Source: Acanthacorydalis orientalis
Lineage: Eukaryota > Arthropoda > Insecta > Megaloptera > Corydalidae
Assembly: GCA_034766995.1 (NCBI GenBank)
Contig: CM068325.1
Location: 2,843,431-2,907,430 of the forward strand
Length of the DNA stretch: 64,000 bases
Reading direction: 5' to 3'
The notes under the pieces were generated by a model. The model saw nothing but the letters and a program-made list of their open reading frames with translations. It had not been told where the DNA came from and made no database searches. Of this stretch, positions 1 to 10,021 are shown piece after piece. The position numbers and the translations under genes were made by a program. Positions within the stretch are counted from its first letter, which is position 1; the number at the start of each line of letters is the position of its first letter.

Positions 1-425
1 TACTTAATTAATAAGTAAATTCATAACGTAATGTAGCATTTTTTACAGGTATCGTTCTTAGGATGATGAAAATGCAAATTCAACTCATTTTTAAATTTTT
101 TTCTTGTATACCCAGTCGTTAACACATGTCGTTTGTTATCGTTTTTACATTTTTCATGGTAGAGATTAAACATTTTTTCTAACGCGTAGGTCGGTACTTA
201 AATATTTTCTATTGGGGTTATGAGACCTTGTGTAAAGGCCTGTATAGATAGGAAAGCTCCGAATGTGCTCTTTGAGAGCAATAATGTGAGATTCTGGTGT
301 TATTCGTCTCGACACTTTAGATTTCGTACGAAAACCTACTTCAGGAACATGTTGTTTAAGAGCACGAGTCAATCGTCCTCCTGATATGTTATAATAATCC
401 AGAAATACATATTTTTATAAACCAA
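1..425 (-). pseudogene. Transposon-type protein relic (SFP...HHPKNDTCKKC family)
   Basis: On the minus strand a translated stretch begins with TRALKQHVPEVGFRTKSK, passes through KEHIRSFPIY and KYLSTDLRVRK, and after a one-base shift in an A-run continues with FNLYHEKC, a basic stretch, and NLHFHHPKNDTCKKC. This order (SFP motif, YTR, YLS, an LY-x-E-K-C stretch, then a PK-D-C-x-x-C cysteine pair) recalls a family of insect and cnidarian transposon-associated proteins seen in high copy number, though I cannot name its superfamily. The frameshift and the window edge mean that only a broken fragment is visible; it continues past position 1. Gene function is unknown, and a DNA-transposon origin is inference. 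Confidence 0.45.
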
Positions 426-1890
426 CGCACATTTTCATATGTTAAATAATATTTAAATTGACGTTGACTCGGTTATGATTTACGGTACACCTCGGTCTCC
501 TCTTTTTAGGTATCGCTCGTTTCACTATTGCGTCTAAAAACAAATTTTGTTCAGTAAAGTTTGATAAATTTCAAAATTCATCGAAAATAAAAGTACTTAT
601 TTTTTTGGAAAAATAATATTTGGTTGTTTTTTAATATATTTTCTCTACTGTTTCTTTTAGCCTTATTGGTATTTTGAGTATAATTTTTTTCATTTCTACA
701 TCCTCTTTTTCCTAAACGATGAACTACTGCCGCTTCTGTTATGCCATTTGCGTTTTCTAACTCGAATGAAGTTGTTCCTTAATCAGTAAATTTCTCGCAT
801 ACTTATTTAATCGGGAATATTTCTATAAAGTAAATTCGTATCTAAAGACACCTAATACCGACATATCAGAAACAAACGCGTGTTATCGCTATCTGATAAC
901 ATTATACAGAAAAGTAATTCCAATAAATGCTTAAATATTACCTATACTCTATTAGATACCACTATATTTTAGAAATCTGCAATATATGTTCTTCTTTATA
1001 AAAATGAAAAACATTTTCAATTCACTAATCACAGTCCGTTATTCTGCTATCGACGAATATAGACTGAAAGTACGGTTATTATTTCAAATTCTTTTCACAT
1101 CAAACTGGGAATTAGTAAAGTATGAAAAAAATAAATACTTGAGAATTCTCCGTTTAATGCATAAATTACAAATATGTTGTACGTGTAGTGTATGTACTGC
1201 AAAACATCATTTATTTATTAGAGAAAAATATTTATAGTGATTTGTGCCGTTTTCGCAATGAATGTGTCTGTGCACTTCTTTTTTGCAGTGAATTTTATAT
1301 TGAAGAAATAGTAATAACTCTGAAAGAAACCGTACGTGAAATGGTCAGATATAAAAAGAGCATACATTTTTGTAACCGTAGACAGCTCTAACTCACTTTT
1401 TTCAAAAAGTGACTTATGCCACTTTTTCAAAATAAACTCCTCAATTGTGCAGTGTAATTATTTTTGAAAATTACTTGTTTTCTATTTGGTGATAAATTAT
1501 ATTAGAATCCAGTAGTTTAGAAAGTTTCTTGTTTGTGAATTTTTCCACTTTTAAAAGAAAATTCCAATAATTTTAAATTTACAGCATTTTTCACATTGAA
1601 AATCTGAATATGTTATAATGAAAAATAAGTTATTAAATATGCTAGTGATATAAACAAGCTGTAAATCACATTGTGTTTATTTTCAATGTTATTAAAATGT
1701 AAGAACATGTTTGTGCCTATCTTTTAAGTTGATAATCGGGAAAAAACAAACTAAAATGAAATTATAATAATAAAAATGAAGAGTGTAATCGCATTGAATA
1801 TAAAATATTCTATTATTATTATAATTCGAATTGCACATACACACATATTTTATTCAGTAAATTCTTTGGGTGGTAAAAAATTAGCAAAAA
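426..1890. other. AT-rich intergenic DNA, nothing recognised
   Basis: Only short, low-complexity reading frames occur here, rich in Phe, Ile, Lys and Asn as expected of random AT-rich DNA. No transposase motif, splice-bounded exon, RNA gene or terminal repeat was found. Confidence 0.6.
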
Positions 1891-1920
1891 TACAGTGGCT
1901 CATAAAAGTATTCATACACT
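1891..1920 (+). mobile_element. Tc1-type terminal inverted repeat, isolated end
   Basis: The sequence TACAGTGGCTCATAAAAGTA, followed by TTCATACAC, has the form of a Tc1-family terminus: TA target, then CAGTGGCTCATAAAAGTATTC. A transposase relic of the same superfamily begins about 1.75 kb downstream and could belong to it, with an LTR inserted between. No matching opposite end was found, so the link is inference. Confidence 0.4.
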
Positions 1921-2227
1921 TTATCTGTTACAATTGATATTTATTTAATACGAAACAAATGAAACTTAATGAAACTTTGATTACATTGGATACACGTATT
2001 GTTATTGGCTTTAAAATGATACCCGAATATTATTAAGAAATAATTAATTTTCTGTCAATCTAGTAACATATTGTTTCGGGTATGTAAACGAACACATCGA
2101 AAAAGTATTCTTGGACTGTGTATGAATGAGTGTAAATTCTTTTCTTATGAAATCATATAAACAAGTTAGATCCCGATACGATGTCATCCTTATCTTGATA
2201 TTTAAATGTTTATTAATATATCGTTGC

Positions 2228-2517
2228 TGTTGTCAGGTATCCGCTCTGATTAATGTACTTTTACACAGCCCTGACCGTGATACATCAGCTGATCACACGA
2301 TTTCATCGTACAGAGAGAACAGTAAATATAAACACGGTAGTGAAAACTCAATAATAAGTTCAGTTCAGTCCAGTTCTCAATAATCAGTCAAGATGTAACA
2401 CGTGCTGTTATTCATTATAGCAACAATCAGTATTAAAACGATAATAGTAAGCAAGTATTTGTTGTATTATTCTCGAGACCTGCAGAATTCATGTTATGAA
2501 ATATCGAAATCGTAACA
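2228..2517 (+). mobile_element. Solo LTR, family TGTTATGTATCC...TAACA (copy 1, shortened)
   Basis: It starts TGTTGTCAGGTATCC and ends CGTAACA, matching the termini of the better copies at 15850 and 28069. Shared internal landmarks are the ATAAAC-GGTAGT core, AGTATTTGTTGTATTATT and a CCTGCAG motif near the 3' end. The copy is shorter than the others and no matching 4-bp target duplication is visible (TTGC before, AAGC after), so it has decayed or recombined. LTR-retrotransposon origin is inferred from the TG...CA ends and repetition; no internal coding region is attached. Confidence 0.65.
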
Positions 2518-3404
2518 AAGCCTTTACAACCTACGTTCGTTTTTTGTACAAGTTACAATGCTGTAAATGAGATTTTTGGTAAGAATCTTAATTTTATTTT
2601 TTTTTTACAAAAAAAGTAATATATTCGCTAATGTCAGATCGAATGGTGGTTTTTGTTTTCTGTTACATTTTTTTTTTTTTGCTAATTACTTTTATCACGT
2701 CTAATAATTCATGTCGCTCGACAATTGAGGTGGTGGAATGTGTTTAATTTGGAAAACGTGACACATATTTCAATTCTTTCAAATACGTTACACGTATTAT
2801 TTGCGATATTGTAATTATTCGAAACAACAATTCTTGTATTAAACTATTACTTTCAATGTGTAAAATATAATTTAAAGTTTTTTCTACTTTTGATGTATGT
2901 GTGCTATTGGCAGGGAGCGCGAAGAAAACGACATCTGATGGTTACAAAAAATCATGCTCGAGAATTGTGGGAGATATGTAAAATCAGTGTAAAAAATAAA
3001 AATTCGTTATAAAAACAAATTGTAAAAATTTATAAAGATATAATTAAAAAAGTGCAATTGTATTTTTGAAAGAGAAAATTAAATTGAACGTATTATGATA
3101 AAGAAAGCAAGTATAAAAAATTTGAATAAATATCAAATACTATTATTTTAGAATAGAGTGAGGTTAACCGATAAAATCAAAACAAATAATACATGACAGC
3201 TACAATAATAAAAATTGAAAAAAATAGTAGGATATTAATTTGAGTTTTTTAACAAAATTAAAGTAGATAATTTTACTTTAATCCATGATAATTTGTTGGT
3301 GAATTGAGCATGATTTAACGAAATTTCGTCCACAGCGAGCGCTGCGATCGATTCAGTTGTCCCCACTATATACTCTGCACCCTGCCAATACTTTATCTAT
3401 GATA
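2518..3404. other. AT-rich intergenic DNA, nothing recognised
   Basis: Homopolymer A and T runs dominate. A short less AT-rich patch near 3330-3390 contains no recognisable motif or reading frame. Confidence 0.55.
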
Positions 3405-3563
3405 CAGAGAACAGTAAATATAAACGGTAGTGAAAACTCAATAATAAGTTCAGTTCAGTCCAGTTCTCAATAATCGGTCACGAAGTAACACGTGTTGTTA
3501 TTTATTATAGCAACAATCAGTATTACAACGACAACAACAAACAAGTATTTGTTGTATTATTTT
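3405..3563 (+). mobile_element. LTR fragment, same family as 2228-2517
   Basis: About 155 bp are nearly identical to the 2311-2470 segment, including ACAGAGAACAGTAAATATAA, the AGTTCAGTTCAGTCCAGTTC repeat and AAGTATTTGTTGTATTATT. Both LTR ends are missing: the 5' end stops before the TGTTATG start and the 3' end runs into AT-rich DNA. Confidence 0.65.
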
Positions 3564-3639
3564 AAATAATAATATTTAATATATCATTGCTATTACCATA
3601 CGGTCATTTCTTAGTAATATAAAAATTCCTAAGAATACT

Positions 3640-4740
3640 AGGGAAATGACGGTGAATGAGAGAAATATTATCATTAAATTGGAATATGATGGAAAATCTC
3701 CCTGGAAAATGGATAAAAAGTATCTAAATATTTTCCCACTTTTCAATTTATTGTTAATAAATACAAAATCACCGGAAACGTTATCCAAGGTCGTACCGGT
3801 AGGCCACCGAAATTAACGAGGGGAGATGAAACTTATATAAAGCGTAATCTCTTCGATACTGCGAGTAGAATTGCAAAAGAACTTCAAAGTATCTCCTTGC
3901 AAATACCTAGTTCGGAGCAAATTCGTTCGAGACATCGAAAAGCTGGATACGGTTCTCGTGCGGCGAGCAGAACACCGTTTATTAGGAAAGTAAACAGACA
4001 AGAGCGACTCTCTTTACCTAACATTATGGGAACAAGCACTTTGAATTTTGAAAACAGGTCTTTTTCTGCGACGAAAGCAACAAACTTGTGAGCATCTGAT
4101 GGTCGAAAACCAGTATAGTGACAAGAGGGGAAAGAAATGAACACGAAAGAAGGTAAACCGAACGTGAAACCCGGAGGTGGCATACCATGGTGTGGGAAGA
4201 GTGTATCAGTAATTGGGGCGGACAATTTACAAATAATTAACGATATTATAGAAACATTTATGCATCTGGATATTTTAAAGTGAAAATTACACACCAGTAC
4301 CAGGAAATTATGGTTATTGGGTAGTTGTTATTCTCATTATGACAATAATCCAAAACATAAATCCTCATAATTGTGGAATTGATTCTATATAATGTCCCGT
4401 ACTTTTTGGAAACGCCTGTCCAATCTGCGAACATTAATCCTGTAGGATAATATGCGGGAGGAACTTGATCGATGCGTACGAAAAATATCAAATTCGCTGT
4501 AGGTCAACATAAAACAGTTCTATTAGCAGAATGAAGGAAAAATCAACAGTAAATGTATAAATAAATTTACTTCTTCGATGCACAGACGTTTGCAAGCTAT
4601 TATAGACTCGAAAGGATATCCTGCTGAGTATCAATTTAATGATCTCATTCACAGATATTCTTCTATTTAATAAAAACGTACATTTCTCGTCACTGTGTCT
4701 GCAGGACAAAGTCTATGCAGAGAAGAATGTTTATCTATGG
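3640..4740 (+). pseudogene. Tc1-family transposase relic
   Basis: Pieces in different plus-strand frames line up in Tc1 transposase order. First comes a helix-turn-helix start (TVNERNIIIKLEYDGKS). Then GRTGRPPKLTRGDETYIKR, the linker typical before the second DNA-binding helix, and SRIAKELQSISLQI. A catalytic-domain stretch follows (NVKPGGGIPWCGKSVSVIGA), then YDNNPKHKS in place of the usual DNDPKH motif, and PVQSANINPVG in place of PQSPDLNPIE. The catalytic Asp within DND-P is retained as YDN; the glutamate of NPIE is lost. Multiple frameshifts and stops show a dead copy. The family assignment rests on this ordered set of motifs. Confidence 0.65.
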
Positions 4741-5102
4741 TGACGAGAAATGTTCGCCCGTCAGCTCATAGGTTTCAAGTTTAATTCATTGAGTATCGCT
4801 CCTAGGTATTTCTCAGGTACTTTTTATGTTTAAATAGGACAAAGTATACAATGTGCCCGATTTTTTTAAAAAAAAGTCAATAAAAAATAGATTTTCCGAA
4901 TTTTTTCCCTTTTCTTCGTGAGATTACATGGATGAAACGTTTCTCTTTGAATTTTTAACATAGTTACAGTCATTGAATAACAAAGACTAGTAGAAATTGG
5001 TTCTTTTTTTTCTAAAACCTTTGTTGGGTCGCTCTATAATGCTCCAGGTGGATAAAACGTCCCATTAATGTGCTAACATACCCCATCTGAATTTTATGCA
5101 AC
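4741..5102. other. Intergenic DNA, nothing recognised
   Basis: Short AT-rich spacer between the Tc1 relic and the minus-strand LTR. No reading frame or repeat match was found. Confidence 0.5.
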
Positions 5103-5504
5103 TGTTATATTTTTTAAATTTTATATATGTTTATAACATAATAAACGCTGCAGGTTTGAAATAAAAACAACAAATATTTGCTTATTGTTACTGTTTAATA
5201 GTAATTATTGCTACAATGAATATAACCACACGGGTTCTAGGCCTCAGCCACCGTTTACATGCTGTCCTCTGTATGACGAAATTGTATTTTATCTGACAAA
5301 GGGCGATACGACCTCGGAAATTGACTTTGGGACCAAAGTTCGTGTAGCGGTAGGTTACTCCAAGTATATTAATATAGTAACGTACTAGCTCTATCCACTC
5401 ACCACTCTATCACTCTTGCACTATCCAGCCATTTTTATGAAAAAAGGCTCCAAAATTTCCGCATCGGTCTATAACAGAAAAATTATCAAACGTTGTCGAA
5501 CATC

Positions 5505-5590
5505 TTGATAGGTAGGCGGTAACGAGTTGGCTTCAAGTGTCTGACGTGTTTGGTTCGAGCCTGGATCGAATCAGTTCTGTTTTTTTTTCA
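5505..5590 (+). ncRNA. tRNA-like Pol III module in foldback arm (A, left)
   Basis: The order is TAGGTAGGCGGTAACGAG (A-box/D-arm-like), then TTGGCTTCAAGTGTCTGACG (anticodon-hairpin-like), then GGTTCGAGCC (a perfect GGTTCGAnnCC B box), then a T9 run that would stop RNA polymerase III. Acceptor pairing is not convincing, so this is not proposed as a working tRNA. Transcription is inference. Confidence 0.45.
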
Positions 5591-6091
5591 CCTGATTAAT
5601 TAGGTAATACTTTTAATGCATTTTATTAAAAAAATTATTTAAACAAAGATGAATTTACATTCTCTCACAATTTTCTTTCGAAAAATGCTCTTTTAAACTT
5701 TTACAATTCTATTTCAAAAAATGATTTTTTCACAATTTGTTTTCAATTTTTTGCATTGTTTTGCAAACATATTCGTGTATTAAAATATTCGAGTGGTGTA
5801 TGATCCCGTTAAAGTCATCACGCGGTGTGATCACGAAAGAATTTTATATCTTTCTCTATACACAATATTCCGTGGAATATACCACATGGACACTTTACTA
5901 TGATATAACAATATGTTTTCGAAATGATGTAAAAAATGTAAAAAATCATTCTCTGAAAAAAATTGTAAAAATTTAAAAAAGGGCATTTTTTGAAAGAAAA
6001 TTGCAAGTAAACTTTATTTGATCTTTATTTAAATATTTTTTTTAATAAAATGCATTACGAGCATTACATAATTATTCAGGTGAAGAAAAAA

Positions 6092-6178
6092 AAACAGTAC
6101 GGGATCGATCGAGACTCGAACCAGACACGTCAGACACTCAAAGCCGATTCGCTTCTGCCTACCTATCAAGATACCAGA
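6092..6178 (-). ncRNA. tRNA-like Pol III module in foldback arm (A, right)
   Basis: Mirror copy of the left-arm module, on the minus strand: TTGATAGGTAGGCAGAAGCG, GGCTTTGAGTGTCTGACG and B box GGTTCGAGTCTC, followed by a T-run (a poly-A run near 6085 on the plus strand). The two modules of the element point toward each other. Confidence 0.45.
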
Positions 6179-6639
6179 AAATAATTAATAATTTTTCTCT
6201 TATAAACTTGATGCGAAAATTAGAGCCCTTTTCTCGAAAATGGCTGGACAGTGCGAGCTAGTACGTTACTAAATTAATACCTTTGGTGTGATACCCTTCC
6301 GCTACATGAAGTTTGATCCCAAAGTCAATTTCCGAGGTCGTATCGTCCGCTTGTAAGTGTGTGACCACAGGAATCACGACAGGAACGTGACAATACTTTT
6401 GTAAAGGCGGATGCGTAACTTCGATAATGACAGGAATATGCCGCCACTGTATTCAATTGACAGATCAGTTGAAATTAATTAGTCAGAACGGACACTTCGT
6501 ACACTGTATATAATAAATTACCGTACCTTATTTACAAATCAGTACAGTAGTGAGGATGGATATATAACACTATTTTTCATAAAATATAACGAAATTTAAT
6601 CGAAAACGATAAATTACAAGAATGAGGAACCAACAAAAT

Positions 6640-7110
6640 ATAGAAGTATTTGATAATAATGACAAATGCTTTCTTCTTTAAAGCTTCTCGCTTGACGTTT
6701 CGACCACAACGGTCACAGAGCGGATCATACTTATCACAAGGTTCATGTAATCAGCCTGAACATTTTGTACACTGCAACCGAACTTCTTTTGATTTCGTAC
6801 TTGAGTAATTTTCAGTACACTCTACACATTCATCACAGTCTTCATCTGAAATTTCTTCTTGCGATACATATGGTTCGATTATCTTCTTACCGGTTTCAGA
6901 AGAAGAAGAAATTGTTTTTTTTTGTTTTTTCTCGTCTCTCTTCCGAGTATTTGTAGGTTTTTCTTTCATTTAGTTTGGTTTTATCATCATTTTGAACATC
7001 TTCTCTATTCACATGTGCTCTGGTAAGTAATAGTCCTTCAGTCTTTCGAATAGCTAGTTCTATATTATATATCGCAAAAGCCCATTTAACGAAGTACTAC
7101 CAGCTGATTC
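6640..7110 (-). pseudogene. DNA-transposase C-terminal zinc-finger relic (pogo/Tigger-like)
   Basis: A 72-residue frame starts with a Lys/Arg/Ser-rich linker, then an acidic patch and Cys pairs in CDECVEC and LQCTKC. An in-frame stop (a Trp codon changed to TGA) follows CSG, after which the same frame continues LHEPCDKYDPLCDRCGRNVK. The spacing Cys-x2-Cys, Cys-x2-Cys, His-x2-Cys, Cys-x2-Cys is that of a PHD-like finger, which caps many insect pogo/Tigger-type transposases. Upstream of the Met a related but broken frame seems to continue to about 7110. No DDE core is visible. The superfamily call is tentative; the finger pattern is directly seen. Confidence 0.4.
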
Positions 7111-7274
7111 AGTTGTGCCAGGAAAGTTATGTTTATTTGATTCTTTTTTTAGTAAATTGAACGACCATTTCTTTAACGTCTTTACGATCGGTCGCAAAAC
7201 CAACTTTTTCTATTTTTTTTATATGATTCACTATTTTTTTCTGTACAGAATTTTAAAAATTGCTGGACGAATAA

Positions 7275-7722
7275 CAAGGGGAGGATACGACCTCGAAAAT
7301 TGAATTTAGGACCAAACTTAGTGTGTACCCCAAAGATATTAATATAGTGGCGTACTATCTCGCACTGCCGATCCATTTTCGAGAAAAAAGGCTTCAAAGT
7401 GTTCGCAGCGGCTTTATAACAGAAAGATTTTCTACCGTAGTCATCTAGCCTTAATATCTAAGTGACAGAGCGACGCCTTCACTAGACCAGTGCATCACGT
7501 TCTTAGATCCTTGCAGTCCGTGTATATTATTTTCCTTCACTCGATAATTATTTAATGCATTTCATTCGAAAATTTAATTAAATAAAAATAAAATAACATT
7601 TTCTTATCGTTTTTTTTTTCAAAAGATGCTCTTTTTGTAAATTTTTACATTTTTATATCAGAAAACGATTTTTTTTCTCACGAAATTATTTAATTTTTTT
7701 GCATTATTTCGGAAACATTCCT
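7275..7722. mobile_element. Foldback element, left arm only (copy B)
   Basis: Begins CAAGGGGAGGATACGACCTC after the trinucleotide TAA. It follows the family arm through the GAGAAAAAAGGCTTCAAAG block, a degenerate tRNA-like stretch near 7445-7530, and the AT-rich interior, stopping near the family's central palindrome. The right arm is absent, so this is a half element produced by deletion or incomplete insertion. Confidence 0.65.
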
Positions 7723-8277
7723 CAACGATTGCCTGAAATCGTACGTGGAAAAACTGGTCGCGTTTACAAACCGTGAATAGGAAATGTATTGGCGGTATGA
7801 GCGAGTAGCGTAGGGCCAACAAATACAAAAGTGTGTATTTAATAAATTACTGGTTTACGAATACTACTCTTGTATCAAGTAAGTGAGATCTGATTATACA
7901 GATTCATTGGGCAGTTAATTTATAGCGATGAATTTATAGACACAAGACAAGAACCGCACACATACAGGAATTGAAAAAGTATTCATTTACTCCATGTTCC
8001 ATTATCTTCTTCAAGCTGGTGGTGGCGGTTAGTCGAACTGTTCTCTAGTTATGTTTTCTAAGTGGGTGGCCATGAACACTGAATAGTTGTTCATGTTAGT
8101 TATCGTCTCTGTGATGATGAACAGGTCGACTGTTTATGTTATCTTCACTATGTGGGTGGTAATAATATAACTAGCATGATAAATGAATGGTTTCGTTTTT
8201 GTTCGTTGTTATTTTAACAATCAGTATAGAAGAGAGAACAAATGGAGGAATTTAATATAAGAGTAGAATGGTATATA
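7723..8277. other. Intergenic DNA, nothing recognised
   Basis: No reading frame, repeat family or RNA gene was recognised. A TTGAAAAAGTATTCATTTAC motif near 7970 faintly resembles a Tc1-type end but has no partner. Confidence 0.5.
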
Positions 8278-8279
8278 TA

Positions 8280-9580
8280 CGAGGGTGGTCCCAGAAGTAC
8301 CCGACCCAATAAAGAAAACACAAAAATTTTGGAAGACAACATATTTATTTTTCAACATTATCCCCTTTCAGCTCTATACACTTTTCCCAGCGATGTTCAA
8401 TAAGTTCGATATCCTTTTTATAATAAGAACTGTTTTGCTCCTCAAAATACCCATCAACTGCCGACATCACTTCTTCATCGTTGGGAAATCTTTGACCACT
8501 GAGCCATTTTTTCAAGTTTGGGAACAGAAAATAATCCGAGGGGGCTAAATCTAGCGAATAGAGTGCATGAGGTAGCAATTCAAACTTTAATTCATTAATT
8601 TTGGCCATTGCAATAACGGATTTGTGAGCTGGTGCATTGTCTTGATGAAACAACTCTTTCTTCTCAGTCAAACGCAGCCGTTTTTGCTTGATTTCTTCGC
8701 TCAAACGTTGCAATAAGTTCGCATAATAGTTTGATAGTTTTGTTGATAGTTTTTCCTTTTTCAAGATAGTCAATGAAAATTACCCCACGCGCATCCCAAA
8801 AAACCGACGCCATGACCTTGCCTGCAGATGAAACGGTCTTCGTCTTCTTTGGAGCCGGTTCTCCGTTTTCAGTCCATTGTTTTGATTATTCTTTTGTCTC
8901 GGCTATGAAGTGATGGACCCATGTTTCATCCATGGTTATGAAACGGCTCAAAAAGTCTGCTTTGTTGCTGTGAAACTTCGCTAAGCACTCAATTGAAACA
9001 TCTCCACGACACTGTTTTTGATCGAGTGTAAGCAAACGCGGCACCCATCTTGCACACAGCTTTCTCATGTCCAAATTTTCAGATAATGTGCGATGTACCG
9101 CACTTTTTGAAATGCCTACTATGTCTGCTAGCTCGCGCACTTTCGGTCGACGATCATCCAGTACCGGTTTGTGGATATTCTTCACCGTTTCTGGAGTCGT
9201 CACCTCATTCGGTCGACCACTGCGATGCTCGTCTCGGCAGATCGTCCGGCCTCGTTTAAACTCTGCTACCCGATATTTCACTGTTGTAAACGAAGGAGCA
9301 GACTCACCCGGAGTAGAATCCAGTTAAGCTTTTATATTGGTTGGGCTGAGGCCTTTCAAATAAAAGTATTGTATCACGTAACGATGACCAATTTTCTCCA
9401 TTTTCACAAATTCACTGAAAACGTTCACTATTGATGGCTGCCAAACAAATACTAAACAACGTGGCGTCCTCAAACTTGAAACATATGCCTTATAGATTGT
9501 GTACTTTCTAATACAGTGATATTTTTCAAACAACTACCGCCATCTCTAGGTCAGGCCGGGTACTTCTGGGACCACCCTCG
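8280..9580 (-). mobile_element. mariner transposon, copy 1 (1.3 kb)
   Basis: Flanked by TA on both sides. The left end is CGAGGGTGGTCCCAGAAGTA and the right end is its inverted complement (TACTTCTGGGACCACCCTCG). The length is standard for mariner. The transposase gene inside runs on the minus strand. Two further copies of the same family lie at 17221-18514 and 37890-42195, so the family was active in this lineage, though every copy here is broken. Confidence 0.92.
8345..9401 (-). pseudogene. mariner transposase (DD34D), copy 1, broken
   Basis: The frame starts MEKIGHRYVIQY. It carries the paired helix-turn-helix region (RSGRPNEVTTPE, VGISKSAVHRTL), the linker WVPRLLT, first catalytic motif MDETWVHH, second HQDNAPAH and third DLAPSDYFLFP. 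All three catalytic Asp are present. Breaks: a Glu codon became TAA just after NIKA, another stop lies between TKE and SKQW, and a local rearrangement alters the segment before YYANLLQRL. SPDLAP is changed to SLDLAP. The product would cut and paste the element at TA sites; this copy cannot encode it in one piece. Confidence 0.9.
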
Positions 9581-9582
9581 TA

Positions 9583-10021
9583 AAACAATAAGAATCGAAC
9601 TAGAAAATTAACATTTTTTTTATTATTGTATTTCGTCAACTTCCCTTTCTTCTAATGGCGATTCAGTTGGTACCACTGAACTATGAGCTTATGGCAACTG
9701 AAACACGAAATGTGTGTTTTGGATTGTATGCATGCGCAAACCCCACCGTCGCTCGCTTCTGCCGTCTACTCATATGCCAACCTCTCTACCCCCCCCCCAC
9801 ACAGACACACACTTCACTTCGTGATAACTTCCGTTACGCTCGCTTTTTCATCTCTGCACAGAAAATTTACTGCAAAAGCGCCTAAAGAAGTTTCACTTCA
9901 AAAAAAAAACATTCCTTTAATGTTTTCCAAGTCGTTCCAGTGTGTGGCGGTGTGAACTTTCACGTGTCCCGAATATTCTACTGTTATTAAATTTTCATTA
10001 TCTTCTTGCAGAAAAAGCACT
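9583..10021 (+). promoter_or_regulatory. Upstream region of ankyrin gene with probable splice acceptor
   Basis: This stretch lies between the mariner and the ankyrin start. A pyrimidine-rich tract ending TTCTTGCAG at 10003-10011 sits 10 bases before the ATG and looks like a 3' splice site, so a non-coding first exon probably lies upstream. A C8 run followed by CACACAGACACACAC occurs near 9790. No clear TATA box or donor was pinned down. Confidence 0.4.

Larger units (their letters stand above)
5297..6353. mobile_element. Foldback element with tRNA-like modules, copy A
   Basis: The two halves are long inverted repeats of each other. Left end is CAAAGGGCGATACGACCTCG; right end reads the same family end on the opposite strand (GGTCGTATCGTCCGCTTG). 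Each arm contains the GGCTC-CAAAG block, a tRNA-like module, a T-run, then low-complexity AT sequence toward a nearly palindromic centre built around TTTGCAAACATATTCG. It has no coding region, so any mobility would need an enzyme supplied elsewhere. Flanks are TGA and TAA, a slightly decayed 3-bp duplication supported by the empty site in the LTR it interrupts. Confidence 0.8.
5103..6569 (-). mobile_element. Solo LTR (minus strand) split by a foldback element
   Basis: Read on the minus strand, it starts TGTTATATATCCATCCTCAC and ends ATATAACA, the same termini as the 28069-28636 LTR. It keeps the internal landmarks TGACTAAT, CTGTCAATT, TCACGTTCCTGTCG, GAACCCGTGTGGTTATATTC and CCTGCAG. It is interrupted by the foldback element at 5297-6353. 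Removing that element and one 3-bp duplication rejoins CACACACTTA to GATAAAATAC, which aligns base for base with the uninterrupted LTR (CACACGCTTAAATAAAATGC). The LTR is therefore older than the foldback insertion. Its own flanks (CAAC and CTAT) do not give a clean 4-bp duplication. Confidence 0.75.

Noticed and set aside
2126..2383. 85-residue frame over the first LTR
   Set aside because: Lies across the LTR boundary and is not conserved in the sister LTRs.
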